Shown: positions 18,739 to 28,700 of the stretch, piece after piece | Position numbering within the stretch: the first letter of the stretch is position 1 | How the letters are laid out: each line of letters begins with the position of its first letter | Assembly (NCBI GenBank): GCA_948468385.1 | Contig: CAOKHZ010000012.1 | Coordinates: 58,606-122,605 of the forward strand | Source: an uncultured Faecalicatena sp. | GTDB lineage: Bacteria > Bacillota > Clostridia > Lachnospirales > Lachnospiraceae | Length of the DNA stretch: 64,000 nucleotides | Direction of reading: 5' to 3' | Made by a program: the position numbers and the translations under genes | Notes under the pieces: generated by a model | What the model was told of the DNA's origin: nothing | The model's database searches: none | What the model saw: only the letters and a program-made list of their open reading frames with translations

Positions 18739-19401
18739 ATGGACAAGTATACGGTGATAGTAAGCGGTGGGGCACTCGACGAGGATTTCGCTCTGCGGAT
18801 TTTAAATGATGAGCATGTGGAATTTATTATCGCGGCGGACAGCGGGCTTTTGTTTCTTCATAAGCATCAAATTGAGCCAAATTATATTGTCGGGGATTTT
18901 GACAGCGCGCCTTCCGAGGTGGTGTCATATTACCGGGAGCAGACGAACGTGCCGATTCGGCAGTACAATCCAATCAAGGATTTTTCCGACACGGAGATCG
19001 CACTTCGGCTGTGCCTGAGCCTTGGACGGAAGCGGATTGTGATTCTTGGCGGGACGGGTAGCCGTATTGATCATGTCTGGAGCAACGTGCAGACATTAAA
19101 AATTGCCTTGGATGCCGGGGCCGAGGCTTTCCTTTTGGATTCCCACAATCGGATCCGACTTTTGAACCGGGGGATTACCCTGAAGTGGGACACTGCGTTC
19201 GGGCCATACTTTTCCGTGTTTCCGTTGGGGGCGACGGTGGAATATTTCTCCATTAAGGGGGCGAAGTACCCTCTTACGGATCACGCCCTGACGCCATATG
19301 ATAGTTTGTGCGTGAGTAATGAATTCGCGGGCGAGCAAGTGGAAATCACGTTCCCGGAGATGCTGGGCAACGTCGTCGTGTTGATGGAGACGCGGGACTA
19401 A
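18739..19401 (+). CDS. thiN: Thiamine diphosphokinase
   Basis: The enzyme converts thiamine to thiamine diphosphate. It has the N-terminal catalytic domain with AADSGLLFL and a GDFDSAP motif (about 49-55), the DFSDTEIAL stretch, and GGTGSRIDH near the middle, followed by a small beta-barrel thiamine-binding domain. The start at 18739 follows GGAGGTGG; the longer frame from 18673 adds 22 unsupported residues. 220 aa is usual. It is the last gene of the conserved stp-thiN string. Confidence 0.93.
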   Translation: MDKYTVIVSGGALDEDFALRILNDEHVEFIIAADSGLLFLHKHQIEPNYIVGDFDSAPSEVVSYYREQTNVPIRQYNPIKDFSDTEIALRLCLSLGRKRIVILGGTGSRIDHVWSNVQTLKIALDAGAEAFLLDSHNRIRLLNRGITLKWDTAFGPYFSVFPLGATVEYFSIKGAKYPLTDHALTPYDSLCVSNEFAGEQVEITFPEMLGNVVVLMETRD

Positions 19402-19466
19402 AGAATGTGGAATGGTAGCGCATAAAGGTTTTATAATAAAAGATTATGAGAGAGGTAAAGATAGAT

Positions 19467-20564
19467 ATGAAATTGGGTATTGTCGGTTTGCCGAACGTCG
19501 GCAAGAGCACACTATTTAATTCTTTGACAAAGGCTGGCGCGGAGTCGGCAAATTATCCGTTCTGCACCATCGACCCGAACGTGGGAGTGGTTGCCGTGCC
19601 GGACAAGCGTCTGGACGTGTTGGGGGAAATGTACCATACGCGGCGCATCGTTCCGGCGGCGATTGAGTTTGTGGATATCGCGGGGTTGGTGAAGGGCGCG
19701 TCCAAGGGCGAGGGTCTGGGCAATCAGTTTTTAGCCAATATTCGTGAGGTGGACGCGATCGTGCACGTGGTGCGCTGTTTCGAAGACGGGAACATCGTGC
19801 ACGTGGACGGCAGTATCGACCCGCTTCGAGACATTGAGACGATTAATCTGGAGTTGATTTTCTCGGATTTGGAGATTTTGGAGAGACGCATCGCCAAGAC
19901 GACGAAAGTGTCGAGGAATGACAAGGCGGCCGCCAAGGAACTGGAGTTGCAGAAGCGTATCAAGGCGCATCTGGAAGAGGGGCGGATGGCGAAGAGCTTT
20001 ACGACCGACGACGAGGACGAGATTGCCTGGATGGCGGATTATAATTTGCTGACTGCCAAGCCGGTGATTTTTGCGGCGAACGTGACGGAGGATGACCTGG
20101 CGGACGACGCGTCCACCAATGTGGGCGTGCAGGCGGTGCGCGAGTACGCGGCGAAGGAAGGGTGCGAGGTGTTCGTGGTCTGTGCCCAGATTGAGCAGGA
20201 AATTGCCGAGCTGGAGGATGACGAGAAGAAGATGTTTCTGGAGGATCTGGGGTTGTCCGAGTCGGGACTGGAAAAGCTGATCAAGGCCAGCTATCGGTTG
20301 TTGGGGCTGATTAGTTATTTGACGGCGGGCGAGCCGGAGGTGCGCGCGTGGACGATCAAGGCAGGCACGAAGGCACCACAGGCGGCCGGAAAGATTCACT
20401 CGGATTTCGAGAGGGGATTCATCCGCGCGGAGATTGTAAGCTATGACGATTTGATGGCCTGCGGGACGCACGCGGCGGCCAAGGAGAAAGGGCTGGTGCG
20501 CCTGGAGGGGAAGGACTACGTGGTACAAGACGGAGACATTATTTTATTTCGGTTTAACGTGTAA
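19467..20564 (+). CDS. ychF: Redox-regulated ATPase / GTP-binding protein YchF
   Basis: YchF (human OLA1) is a translation-associated P-loop NTPase of the Obg group that prefers ATP. It starts with [17 protein letters not shown] (G1), has the DIAGLVKGA switch II region, and contains the NVTEDD variant G4, a coiled-coil arm (about 130-200) and a C-terminal TGS-like domain ending in [10 protein letters not shown]. The start at 19467 is favoured because the P-loop follows immediately and AGAGG lies 11 bases upstream; 365 aa matches the family. Confidence 0.94.
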   Translation: MKLGIVGLPNVGKSTLFNSLTKAGAESANYPFCTIDPNVGVVAVPDKRLDVLGEMYHTRRIVPAAIEFVDIAGLVKGASKGEGLGNQFLANIREVDAIVHVVRCFEDGNIVHVDGSIDPLRDIETINLELIFSDLEILERRIAKTTKVSRNDKAAAKELELQKRIKAHLEEGRMAKSFTTDDEDEIAWMADYNLLTAKPVIFAANVTEDDLADDASTNVGVQAVREYAAKEGCEVFVVCAQIEQEIAELEDDEKKMFLEDLGLSESGLEKLIKASYRLLGLISYLTAGEPEVRAWTIKAGTKAPQAAGKIHSDFERGFIRAEIVSYDDLMACGTHAAAKEKGLVRLEGKDYVVQDGDIILFRFNV

Positions 20565-20581
20565 AAAGGAGCAATTAGGTT

Positions 20582-21532
20582 ATGCATTATGACATCAGCT
20601 TTCCAAATCTGGGGATTTACCTGGAACATGTCGGGAAGTCCATCTCTATATTTGGCTTTGAGATTGCATATTATGGAATCATCATCGGCAGCGCGATGTT
20701 AATCGGGTTTCTTTGGGCGTTTCACGACGCGAAAAAGACCGGGCAGAACCCAGACGATTATTTGGATCTGGGGCTGGCGGGAATCATTTGCGGGATTGTC
20801 GGGGCGAGAATTTATTACGTTGTTTTTTCGTGGGACATGTACAAAGATAACATCCTGAACGTGTTTAACTTGCGCGAGGGCGGTTTGGCCATTTACGGCG
20901 GCGTCATTGGCGCGGTGATTGCCGTGTTGATTGGCGTAAAAATGAAAAGGATGAAAGTGGGCGTGGTGTTTGACATGATGGCCGTGCTCATTTTGAACGG
21001 GCAGATGCTGGGGCGTTGGGGCAATTTTTTCAACCGGGAGGTATTCGGTGACTATACTGACTCGCTTCTGGCCATGCGACTTCCATTAGACGCGGTTCGC
21101 CCGCAGGACGTGTCGGACTTGATGCGCCAGCATATGGTGGAAATCGAGGGAGTCAGTTACATTCAGGTGGAGCCGACGTTTCTTTATGAATCCTTGTGGT
21201 GCGCGGCGTTATTGATTTTCCTCGTGGCTTACCGCCGACATAAGAAATATGACGGCGAGATTTTCCTGTTATATATGTTTGGGTACGGGTTGGGGCGTTT
21301 TTGGATCGAGGGAATCCGTACCGACCAGTTGTTGCTTCCGGGCATCGGATTTCCAGTGTCGCAGCTTCTGGCGGCGGTAATCGTCGTGGTGACAACGGCG
21401 GCGATGATTTTGATACGGATGAGGAAGAGAAAGGACGTAAGGCATAACGGCGAAGAACATCAAGAAGAACACGGTGAAGAACGCGATGAAGAACGAGACG
21501 AAGAACAAGGTGAAAAACAAGGCGATAAATAA
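20582..21532 (+). CDS. lgt: Prolipoprotein diacylglyceryl transferase
   Basis: Lgt transfers diacylglycerol from phosphatidylglycerol to the lipobox cysteine of prolipoproteins at the membrane. Seven hydrophobic segments are visible, with the signature GGLAIYGGVIGA (about 99-110) and GRWGNFFNREVFG containing the key Asn and Arg, and YGLGRFWIEGIR near the C-terminus. AAAGGAG precedes the ATG. The last 28 residues are an unusual Glu/His/Arg/Gln-rich tail encoded by a tandem 12-bp repeat. Much of that tail overlaps the next gene in another frame. Confidence 0.95.
   Translation: MHYDISFPNLGIYLEHVGKSISIFGFEIAYYGIIIGSAMLIGFLWAFHDAKKTGQNPDDYLDLGLAGIICGIVGARIYYVVFSWDMYKDNILNVFNLREGGLAIYGGVIGAVIAVLIGVKMKRMKVGVVFDMMAVLILNGQMLGRWGNFFNREVFGDYTDSLLAMRLPLDAVRPQDVSDLMRQHMVEIEGVSYIQVEPTFLYESLWCAALLIFLVAYRRHKKYDGEIFLLYMFGYGLGRFWIEGIRTDQLLLPGIGFPVSQLLAAVIVVVTTAAMILIRMRKRKDVRHNGEEHQEEHGEERDEERDEEQGEKQGDK
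21449..21532 (+). repeat. Seven tandem 12-bp units coding in two frames at once
   Basis: The stretch divides exactly into seven 12-base units with the core GAAGAAC (for example GGTGAAGAACGC), the last two degraded and the final unit ending in the lgt stop TAA. In the lgt frame it encodes an acidic EEH/EER-type tail. In the frame starting at 21474 it encodes the basic MKN/TKN-type N-terminus of the SGNH protein. Confidence 0.9.
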
Positions 21533-22307
21533 GGCAAAGGAGCCGGGATTGGTTTATAAAGTCGTGATAGGCATCGTGGCGGCAACGGTTTTGGTTGCCG
21601 CTATTGTCGTGTCCGTAACTTATTGGAGAAAGTCGATGCAAGAGGAGGAAGAGATAAATGCCGGAATTCGTTATCTGGAAGAACTGGAGCAGCAGGACAT
21701 GGAAGAGATTTCCGGCAACATCAAGACGATAAGGGACGCGCGCCTTTTGAATCTGGCAGATGCAAACGAGGAGGCGGTCTGGGCGGTACTTGCCGAATTG
21801 AACGTCATGATTTTGGGCGATTCCCGTGCGGTCGGTTTTTCTTACCATGAGTTCGTGGCAGAGGAACGGGTTCTGGCGCACGGGGGTGGAAAGATTACCG
21901 ACGTGGATGACGAATTGGAGCAGATAAGGGCCGTGGGTCCGAAGCATGTCTTTTTGTGTTTCGGCCTCAATGACGTGGGTATAGGGTTCTGGCCGAATGC
22001 GGAGGATTACGCCGTGGTCTGTGATGAGAAAATTCAATTATTGCAGAGGGAATTGCCAAATGCGACGATTTATTTGAACTCCATCCTCCCGGCGGTGGGA
22101 GTCGGCTTGGAAAGGGATTCGGATTACCCGCGGATTGGCGAGTATAACGAGGCGTTACGCGCAATGTGTGAGGAGAAAGGGTATCATTTTATAGACAACA
22201 CGCCGGTGGCGGAGGAGCATGCGGATTTATACGCTGAGGATGGCTTGCACGTGGATCGGAACTTCTATAAGTATTGGGCGGCCAACATGCTGACAGAGGT
22301 GGATTGA
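21474..22307 (+). CDS. Membrane-anchored SGNH/GDSL-type hydrolase
   Basis: This is predicted to act outside the membrane on acyl groups of a surface polymer. A very basic, repeat-encoded N-terminus (1-22) is followed by one transmembrane helix (about 29-49), then an extracytoplasmic SGNH fold: GDSRAVGF with the nucleophile Ser (block I), CFGLNDVG with the block III Asn, and DGLHVD with the catalytic Asp-His pair (block V). The start is uncertain: ATG 21474 and ATG 21489 both lie inside the end of lgt and neither has a strong ribosome binding site. It is the first gene of a cassette with DUF4358, MBOAT and DHHW proteins. Confidence 0.8.
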   Translation: MKNAMKNETKNKVKNKAINKAKEPGLVYKVVIGIVAATVLVAAIVVSVTYWRKSMQEEEEINAGIRYLEELEQQDMEEISGNIKTIRDARLLNLADANEEAVWAVLAELNVMILGDSRAVGFSYHEFVAEERVLAHGGGKITDVDDELEQIRAVGPKHVFLCFGLNDVGIGFWPNAEDYAVVCDEKIQLLQRELPNATIYLNSILPAVGVGLERDSDYPRIGEYNEALRAMCEEKGYHFIDNTPVAEEHADLYAEDGLHVDRNFYKYWAANMLTEVD

Positions 22308-22310
22308 CAA

Positions 22311-22814
22311 ATGATGGAAAGAATGAGGGAGAAATGGAGTTTAAAAAAGTGGGGTTATGTTCGGATTGGCTTGGTCGTTTTGCTGGCCGTGTTCATCCTT
22401 TTTGATTTGTGGGGCGGGCGCGTGGCCGACGCAGACATGGAGTCAGTGGTGAAAGCGGTGACCCAGGCGGCCGGGATGGAGGGAAGCCAGCCTGCCGAGG
22501 CAAGGATGGTGAAGCGTTTTTACGGCCTGAATCCGGGCGATTATGAGAGCGTGGTGCTCTATGCCCCGGCCGACAATATGGACGTGCAGGAATTGTTGGT
22601 TGTAAAGTTGAAAGAGTCTTCGCAGAGGGCGGAAGTGGAGGCCGCGATACAAGGAAGACTTGATACGCAGCTTAAAAGCTTTGAAGGGTATGGGGCGGAA
22701 CAAACGGCGCTTCTGGAGGCGCACGTGTTGCGGGTGAAGGGAAATTACGTGTTCTACATCGTTCATGAACGCGCGGCCGAGGCGGGCGCGGCGTTCGAGA
22801 AGTCATTTCGATAG
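22311..22814 (+). CDS. DUF4358 family protein
   Basis: The 167-aa protein has one N-terminal membrane helix (about 18-34) and an extracytoplasmic domain with the FYGLNPGDYESVVLYAP and MDVQELLVVK stretches typical of DUF4358 (PF14270). The function is unknown. It starts 3 bases after the SGNH gene, with GAGGTGG upstream, and precedes the MBOAT gene, so it probably works with the acylation cassette. Confidence 0.8.
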   Translation: MMERMREKWSLKKWGYVRIGLVVLLAVFILFDLWGGRVADADMESVVKAVTQAAGMEGSQPAEARMVKRFYGLNPGDYESVVLYAPADNMDVQELLVVKLKESSQRAEVEAAIQGRLDTQLKSFEGYGAEQTALLEAHVLRVKGNYVFYIVHERAAEAGAAFEKSFR

Positions 22815-22846
22815 GCGGGAAGCCGCGTGGCGCGGGGGGAAGAATC

Positions 22847-24265
22847 ATGATTTTTAGCAGTATATTTTTCATTTTCGTTTTTTTGCCGGTGGTGTTGGCA
22901 ATTTATTATTTGGTTCCGTTTCGCTATCAGTTGAAAAATCTGGTGCTTTTATTGGCGAGCCTCGTATTTTACGCGTGGGGTGAGCCGATCTACGTGATTT
23001 TGATGTTGCTTGGCATCGGCATTAATTATGTGGGCGGGGTGGAGATTGAAGGGTATTTGCAGGCGGGCAGGGAACGGAACGCGAAAGTGGCGTGCATCAG
23101 CATCGTGGCAGTGGATTTGGCCGTGCTTGGCTTTTACAAATATTACGGCTTCGTCCTTGAGAATATCAACGCGATTCTGCCAATTGACATTCCTTACCAT
23201 GAACTTGCGTTGCCGATAGGAATTTCTTTTTATACGTTTCAGACGATATCCTATATCATCGACGTGTATCGGCAGAAGGTGGAGGCGCAGCATAGTGTTA
23301 TCACGTTCGGTGCCTATGTGTGCATGTTTCCGCAATTGATTGCCGGCCCCATCGTGCGTTATAGCGACGTGGAAAAGCAGCTCTCAAAAAGGACGTTGTC
23401 CCTGGAAAAGTTTGGCGACGGGGCGATGTGGTTTTTGCGGGGATTGGGAAAGAAAGTTTTGTTGGCAAACACCATGGGGAGCGTCTTTGATTCCATCATG
23501 GCGTTGGGGGCGGCAGATACGTCTGTTTTGACGGCGTGGATTGGCTGTTTCGCCTATACGATGCAGATTTATTTTGACTTTGGCGGATATTCCGACATGG
23601 CGGTCGGACTGGGGAAAATGCTGGGATTTGAGTTCATGAAGAACTTTGATTATCCTTACACGGCAAAAAGCGTCACGGAATTTTGGCGCAGGTGGCACAT
23701 TTCTTTAAGCAGCTGGTTCAAGGAATATGTCTACATTCCGCTGGGCGGAAATCGGGGCGGGACGAAAAAGGCGGTCAGGAACCTCCTGGTGGTCTGGGCG
23801 TTGACCGGGCTGTGGCATGGCGCGGCGTGGAATTTTATATTTTGGGGGCTTTATTATGGCATAATTCTATGCGTTGAGAAATATATATTAAAAGAGAGAT
23901 TGGGCAAATTGCCGATTGTCTGCCAGCATGCATATACCATGTTGTTGGTCATGCTGGGATGGGTGTTGTTTTCGGCTCCGACGTTGGGACGGGCCTTGGC
24001 GTATGTCGGCACGATGTTTGGCATTGGCGGCAGCGGGGTGGCGGACGCGACCGGCTTGTATTTTCTTGGTACGTGCTTGGTGCCTGGCATCATTTCGGCG
24101 ATTTTGTGTACGCCGCTGATATATAGGCGGATTCCTCGAATTACGAGGGCCAGGGAGTGGTACAAGCAGGTGGCTGGGGCGATGATTTATATTGGCATAT
24201 TCGTGGTTTCCACGGCGTACCTTGTGAATGCGACGTATAATCCGTTTTTATATTTCAGGTTCTGA
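22847..24265 (+). CDS. MBOAT family membrane O-acyltransferase (AlgI/DltB-like)
   Basis: The enzyme moves acyl groups, typically acetyl, across or at the membrane to a surface polysaccharide. The 472-aa polytopic protein has the MBOAT signatures: IGISFYTFQTISYIIDVYR, the RRWHISLSSWF and YVYIPLGGNR loops, and the TGLWHGAAWNFIFWG motif with the invariant catalytic His. It lies between DUF4358 and the DHHW protein, matching the AlgI-AlgJ/X type pairing. There is no nearby polymer synthesis gene, so the acceptor is unknown. Confidence 0.92.
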   Translation: MIFSSIFFIFVFLPVVLAIYYLVPFRYQLKNLVLLLASLVFYAWGEPIYVILMLLGIGINYVGGVEIEGYLQAGRERNAKVACISIVAVDLAVLGFYKYYGFVLENINAILPIDIPYHELALPIGISFYTFQTISYIIDVYRQKVEAQHSVITFGAYVCMFPQLIAGPIVRYSDVEKQLSKRTLSLEKFGDGAMWFLRGLGKKVLLANTMGSVFDSIMALGAADTSVLTAWIGCFAYTMQIYFDFGGYSDMAVGLGKMLGFEFMKNFDYPYTAKSVTEFWRRWHISLSSWFKEYVYIPLGGNRGGTKKAVRNLLVVWALTGLWHGAAWNFIFWGLYYGIILCVEKYILKERLGKLPIVCQHAYTMLLVMLGWVLFSAPTLGRALAYVGTMFGIGGSGVADATGLYFLGTCLVPGIISAILCTPLIYRRIPRITRAREWYKQVAGAMIYIGIFVVSTAYLVNATYNPFLYFRF

Positions 24266-24317
24266 TGGCGGCGCGGCGTAAATGGGTGTGTTTTGTGATA
24301 GAACGGGATGTTCTTGA

Positions 24318-25526
24318 ATGAAGTTAAGGGTAAGAAAGATGAGCGAGAAAGAACAATTGCGGCAGGAGCCGATGAGGAAAAAAAGGAAAAAGGGCGGGCG
24401 GCTGTTTTGTCGAATCATGGCGGCGGCATTTGCCGGGAGTATTTTGCTGCTGGCTCTTGCGGGACTTTTGTTGCCAGACAGGGATTATTCCGAGGAGGAG
24501 AAACGCGTGTTGGCTTCTTTTCCCAAGGCGAGCTGGGACGGGATTCAAAACAAGGATTACATGGAGGACTTAGAAGCATATGTTTCGGATCAGTTCGTAT
24601 TGCGGGATATGTGGATTCGCTTCAAGGTGCAGTGTGACTTGTTGATGGGAAAGCGGGAGTTTAACGGGGTTTATCTGGGAAAGGACAAGTACCTGATGCA
24701 GATTCCCGAGACTCCAGCCGAGGCGGAGGTCGCGAAAAATTTGCAGGCGATCAATTTGTTCGCGGAGCAGAATCAGGAGCTTCGGATTTGCATGATGATC
24801 GTTCCAAACGCGGTCTGCGTGATGGAGGATTACTTACCCAAAGGAGCGCCGGTGCGTGACCAGGAGAAGGACGCGAAGGAGTTGAAAGAGCAACTTGCGG
24901 CGAATATAAGTTACATTGACGTGACGGCATATATGCGGGAGCATGTACAGGAGGGATTGTATTACAAGACGGATCATCATTGGACGAGCAAGGGCGCGTT
25001 GCGGGCGTTTGAAGCGGCGGCGGAAGGCCTGGGAATTGAAAGCCCGCTCACCGATTATGAGATTTACACGGTCACGAATGATTTTTCCGGGACGTTGTCT
25101 TCCAGGAGCGGATACCACAAGGTCAAGGATTCCATCGAGGTCTACGCGCCGAAGGGGACGGAGGTAAAATACCTGGTAACGGATTCGGATGACATAAAGG
25201 AGAGGCCGACGGTGTATGACAAGGACGCGTTGAATGGAAAAGACCAGTACCAGGTGTTTTTTGGCGGGAATCATGCCCTCGTGGACATTAGGACGACCAA
25301 TCGGACGAATAGGACGTTGCTATTGTTCAAGGATTCTTATGCGAACTGTTTCGTGCCGTTTTTGCTTCCTTATTATGACGAGATTGTCATGGTGGATCCG
25401 AGGTATTATTATGACAACGTCCAGATGCTTGTTTCCAATAAAAAGGTCACGGACGTGTTGTTTTTATATAACATGGACACGTTTTTGAACGATCGCTCCA
25501 TCGCGGACGTGCTGGCGGGGGAATGA
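24318..25526 (+). CDS. DHHW family protein (AlgJ/AlgX-like)
   Basis: The 402-aa protein has a basic N-terminus, one transmembrane helix (about 35-54) and an extracytoplasmic domain with the hallmark TDHHWTSKGA motif (about 217-226) and LLLFKDSYANCFVPFL, the SGNH-like Ser region. Relatives pass acetyl groups from an MBOAT partner to polysaccharide. ATG 24339 has a TAAGGG 8 bases upstream and could be the true start, removing 7 residues. It ends the cassette and is followed by a strong terminator. Confidence 0.88.
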   Translation: MKLRVRKMSEKEQLRQEPMRKKRKKGGRLFCRIMAAAFAGSILLLALAGLLLPDRDYSEEEKRVLASFPKASWDGIQNKDYMEDLEAYVSDQFVLRDMWIRFKVQCDLLMGKREFNGVYLGKDKYLMQIPETPAEAEVAKNLQAINLFAEQNQELRICMMIVPNAVCVMEDYLPKGAPVRDQEKDAKELKEQLAANISYIDVTAYMREHVQEGLYYKTDHHWTSKGALRAFEAAAEGLGIESPLTDYEIYTVTNDFSGTLSSRSGYHKVKDSIEVYAPKGTEVKYLVTDSDDIKERPTVYDKDALNGKDQYQVFFGGNHALVDIRTTNRTNRTLLLFKDSYANCFVPFLLPYYDEIVMVDPRYYYDNVQMLVSNKKVTDVLFLYNMDTFLNDRSIADVLAGE

Positions 25527-25617
25527 CTTTGTACGTTATTTTTCACGGGGGACGTCCAAACAGCTGCGAAAACGTCCACTTGTAGTGTGCGTTGCCCTTT
25601 GTACAGAAAAAGAAACA

Positions 25618-25646
25618 AAAAAAGTCCATAGGTCCTATGGACTTTT
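25618..25646 (+). terminator. Intrinsic terminator after the acylation cassette
   Basis: Twelve-base perfectly complementary arms (25621-25632 and 25634-25645) meet around a single base, so the real loop takes up the inner pairs. The hairpin is flanked by an A run on the left and TTTT on the right, so it can act on both strands. Its right arm contains the likely -35 box of the PFOR promoter. Confidence 0.8.
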
Positions 25647-25666
25647 CTTCGTTTTGGCGATATAAT
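25638..25666 (+). promoter_or_regulatory. Predicted promoter of PFOR
   Basis: TATAAT (25661-25666) is a perfect -10 box. Seventeen bases upstream is TGGACT (25638-25643), four of six matches to TTGACA, lying within the terminator stem. The start codon is 58 bases downstream. Confidence 0.65.
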
Positions 25667-25724
25667 AGATTCACATGTGAAAAAATACCATTTTACAATG
25701 TCTTTAAACAAGGAGGAACAACAA

Positions 25725-28700
25725 ATGGCAAGAAAAATGAAGACCATGGATGGTAACCAGGCTGCGGCTCACGTTTCCTATGCGTATACCGAGGTTGCGG
25801 CCATCTATCCTATCACTCCGTCATCCGTCATGCCTGAGCATGTCGATGAGTGGGCAACAGAGGGCAGGGAGAACATTTTCGGACAAACCGTACAAGTGAC
25901 GGAGATGCAGTCCGAGGCGGGAGCGGCCGGAGCCGTGCACGGTTCTTTGTCCGCAGGTGCCTTGACGACGACGTTCACGGCATCACAAGGGTTGCTTTTG
26001 ATGATCCCGAACTTGTATAAAGTGGCAGGCGAGCAGTTGCCGGGCGTGTTCAACGTATCCGCGCGCGCGTTGGCAAGCCATGCGCTTTCCATTTTCGGTG
26101 ACCATTCTGACGTTTACGCTTGTCGTCAGACGGGAGCGGCGATGCTCTGCGAGTCGAGCGTGCAGGAAGTCATGGATTTGACGGCGGTCGCACATTGCGC
26201 GGCACTTGAGGGCAAGCTTCCGTTCATTAACTTCTTTGACGGATTTAGGACATCTCACGAGATTCAGAAGATTGAGACATGGGATTATGAGGATTTGAAA
26301 GACCTTGTAAACATGGATGCCATTGACGAGTTCCGCGCGCACGCGCTGAATCCGAATCATCCATGCCAGAGAGGTTCCGCGCAGAATCCGGACATCTTCT
26401 TCCAGGCGAGGGAGGCCTGCAACCCATATTATGACGCGATGCCGGCCATCGTCCAGAAATATATGGACAAGGTAAACGCAAAGATTGGCACGGATTATAA
26501 ATTGTTCAACTACTATGGAGCAGAGGACGCGGAGAGCGTCATCGTGGCGATGGGTTCCGCATGTGACACCATCGAGGAGACGATTGACTATATGATGGCT
26601 TCCGGCGCGAAGGTTGGTGTCGTGAAGGTTCGCCTTTATAGGCCGTTCTGCGCGCAGGCGCTGATTGACGCGATTCCGGATACCGTGAAGCAGATTAACG
26701 TTCTTGATAGGACGAAGGAGCCGGGAGCAATTGGCGAGCCGCTTTACCTTGACGTCGTGGCGGCCCTCAAGGGTTCCAAGTTTGACGCGGTTCCGGTTAA
26801 TTCCGGACGTTATGGCTTGGGTTCCAAAGATACGACTCCGGCACAGATCGTGGCTGTATTTGACAATAAGGAAAAGAAGACGTTCACCATCGGTATCGAG
26901 GACGACGTGACGAACTTGTCTTTGAAGACGGGGGCCGCTCTCGTTACCACGCCGGAGGGAACGATTAACTGTAAGTTCTGGGGTCTGGGAGCTGACGGTA
27001 CCGTTGGTGCAAACAAGAACTCCATCAAGATTATCGGTGACAACACTGACATGTACGCGCAGGCTTACTTTGACTATGATTCCAAGAAGTCCGGCGGCGT
27101 GACGATGTCCCACTTACGTTTCGGTAAGAAGCCGATCAAGTCCACGTACCTGATTCATAGGGCGAACTTCGTGGCCTGCCACAATCCGTCCTATATTGAC
27201 AAGTACAACATGGTTCAAGAATTGGTTGACGGCGGCACGTTCCTTTTGAACTGCCCGTGGGACATGGAAGGTTTGGAAGCACATTTGCCGGGTCAGGTAA
27301 AGGCTTATATTGCAAACCATGGTATCAAGTTCTATACGATTGACGGTATCAAGATTGGTAAGGAAATCGGGCTTGGCGGCCGTATCAATACCGTATTGCA
27401 GTCCGCATTCTTCAAGCTGGCGGCCATCATTCCGGAGGAAGAAGCCATCGAGTTGATGAAGACGGCGGCGAAGAACACCTACGGCAGGAAGGGCGACAAG
27501 ATTGTTCAGATGAACTACGATGCCATTGATGCCGGCGCGAAGCAGGTTGTCGAAGTGGCAGTTCCGGAAAGCTGGAAGAATGCCGCTGACGAGGGTCTGA
27601 CCACTCCGCACGTAGAAGAGGGCGGCAGAAAAGACGTTGTTGATTTCGTAAAGAATATTCAGGCAAAGGTAAACGCACAAGAAGGAAACACGCTTCCGGT
27701 ATCCGCGTTTGTGGATTACGCGGACGGTTCCACGCCGTCAGGTTCTTCCGCTTACGAGAAACGTGGTATCGCGGTGGACATCCCGGTATGGAAGCCGGAG
27801 AACTGTATCCAGTGTAACCGTTGTGCATATGTATGTCCGCACGCGGTCATCCGTCCGGTTGCCTTGACGGAAGAAGAGGCGGCCAAGGTTCCGGAAGGAC
27901 AGGCTACCTTGCCGATGACCGGCATGCCGGACATGAAGTTTGCCATCACCGTGTCCGCGTTGGATTGTACCGGATGTGGCTCTTGTGCGAACGTATGCCC
28001 GGGCAAGAAGGGCGAGAAGGCACTCGTGATGGGCAACTTGGCGGAGAACATGGGTGCACAGAAGGGCTTCGATTTCGGAAAAGAGATTCCGGTGAAGCCA
28101 GAAGTGGTTGCGAAGTTCAAAGAAGCCACCGTGAAGGGAAGCCAGTTCAAGCAACCGTTGCTTGAGTTCTCAGGCGCATGTGCGGGCTGTGGCGAGACAC
28201 CGTATGCAAAGTTGATTACGCAGTTGTTTGGCGATAGGATGTATATTGCGAACGCGACGGGATGTTCCTCCATCTGGGGCAACTCCTCACCGTCCACGCC
28301 TTACACGGTAACGCCGGACGGCAAGGGACCGGCTTGGTCAAACTCCTTGTTTGAGGATAATGCAGAGTTTGGTTACGGCATGTTGCTTGCGCAGAACACG
28401 ATTCGTGAGAGGTTGAAAGCGAAAGTGGAAAAATTGGCCGAGAGCGGAGACAATGAAGATGTCAAGGCTGCGGCGAAGGAATATATTGACACCTATGGAT
28501 GTGGCGCGACGAACGGAACCGCAACGGACAAGTTGGTGGCGGCTCTGGAAGCTTGCGGCTGCGGATGCCCGGAGAGAGCGGAGCTTTTGAAGATGAAAGA
28601 TTTCTTGGCAAAGAAGTCCCAGTGGGTATTTGGTGGTGACGGATGGGCGTACGACATCGGTTTTGGCGGTGTTGACCACGTATTGGCCAGCGGCAAGGAT

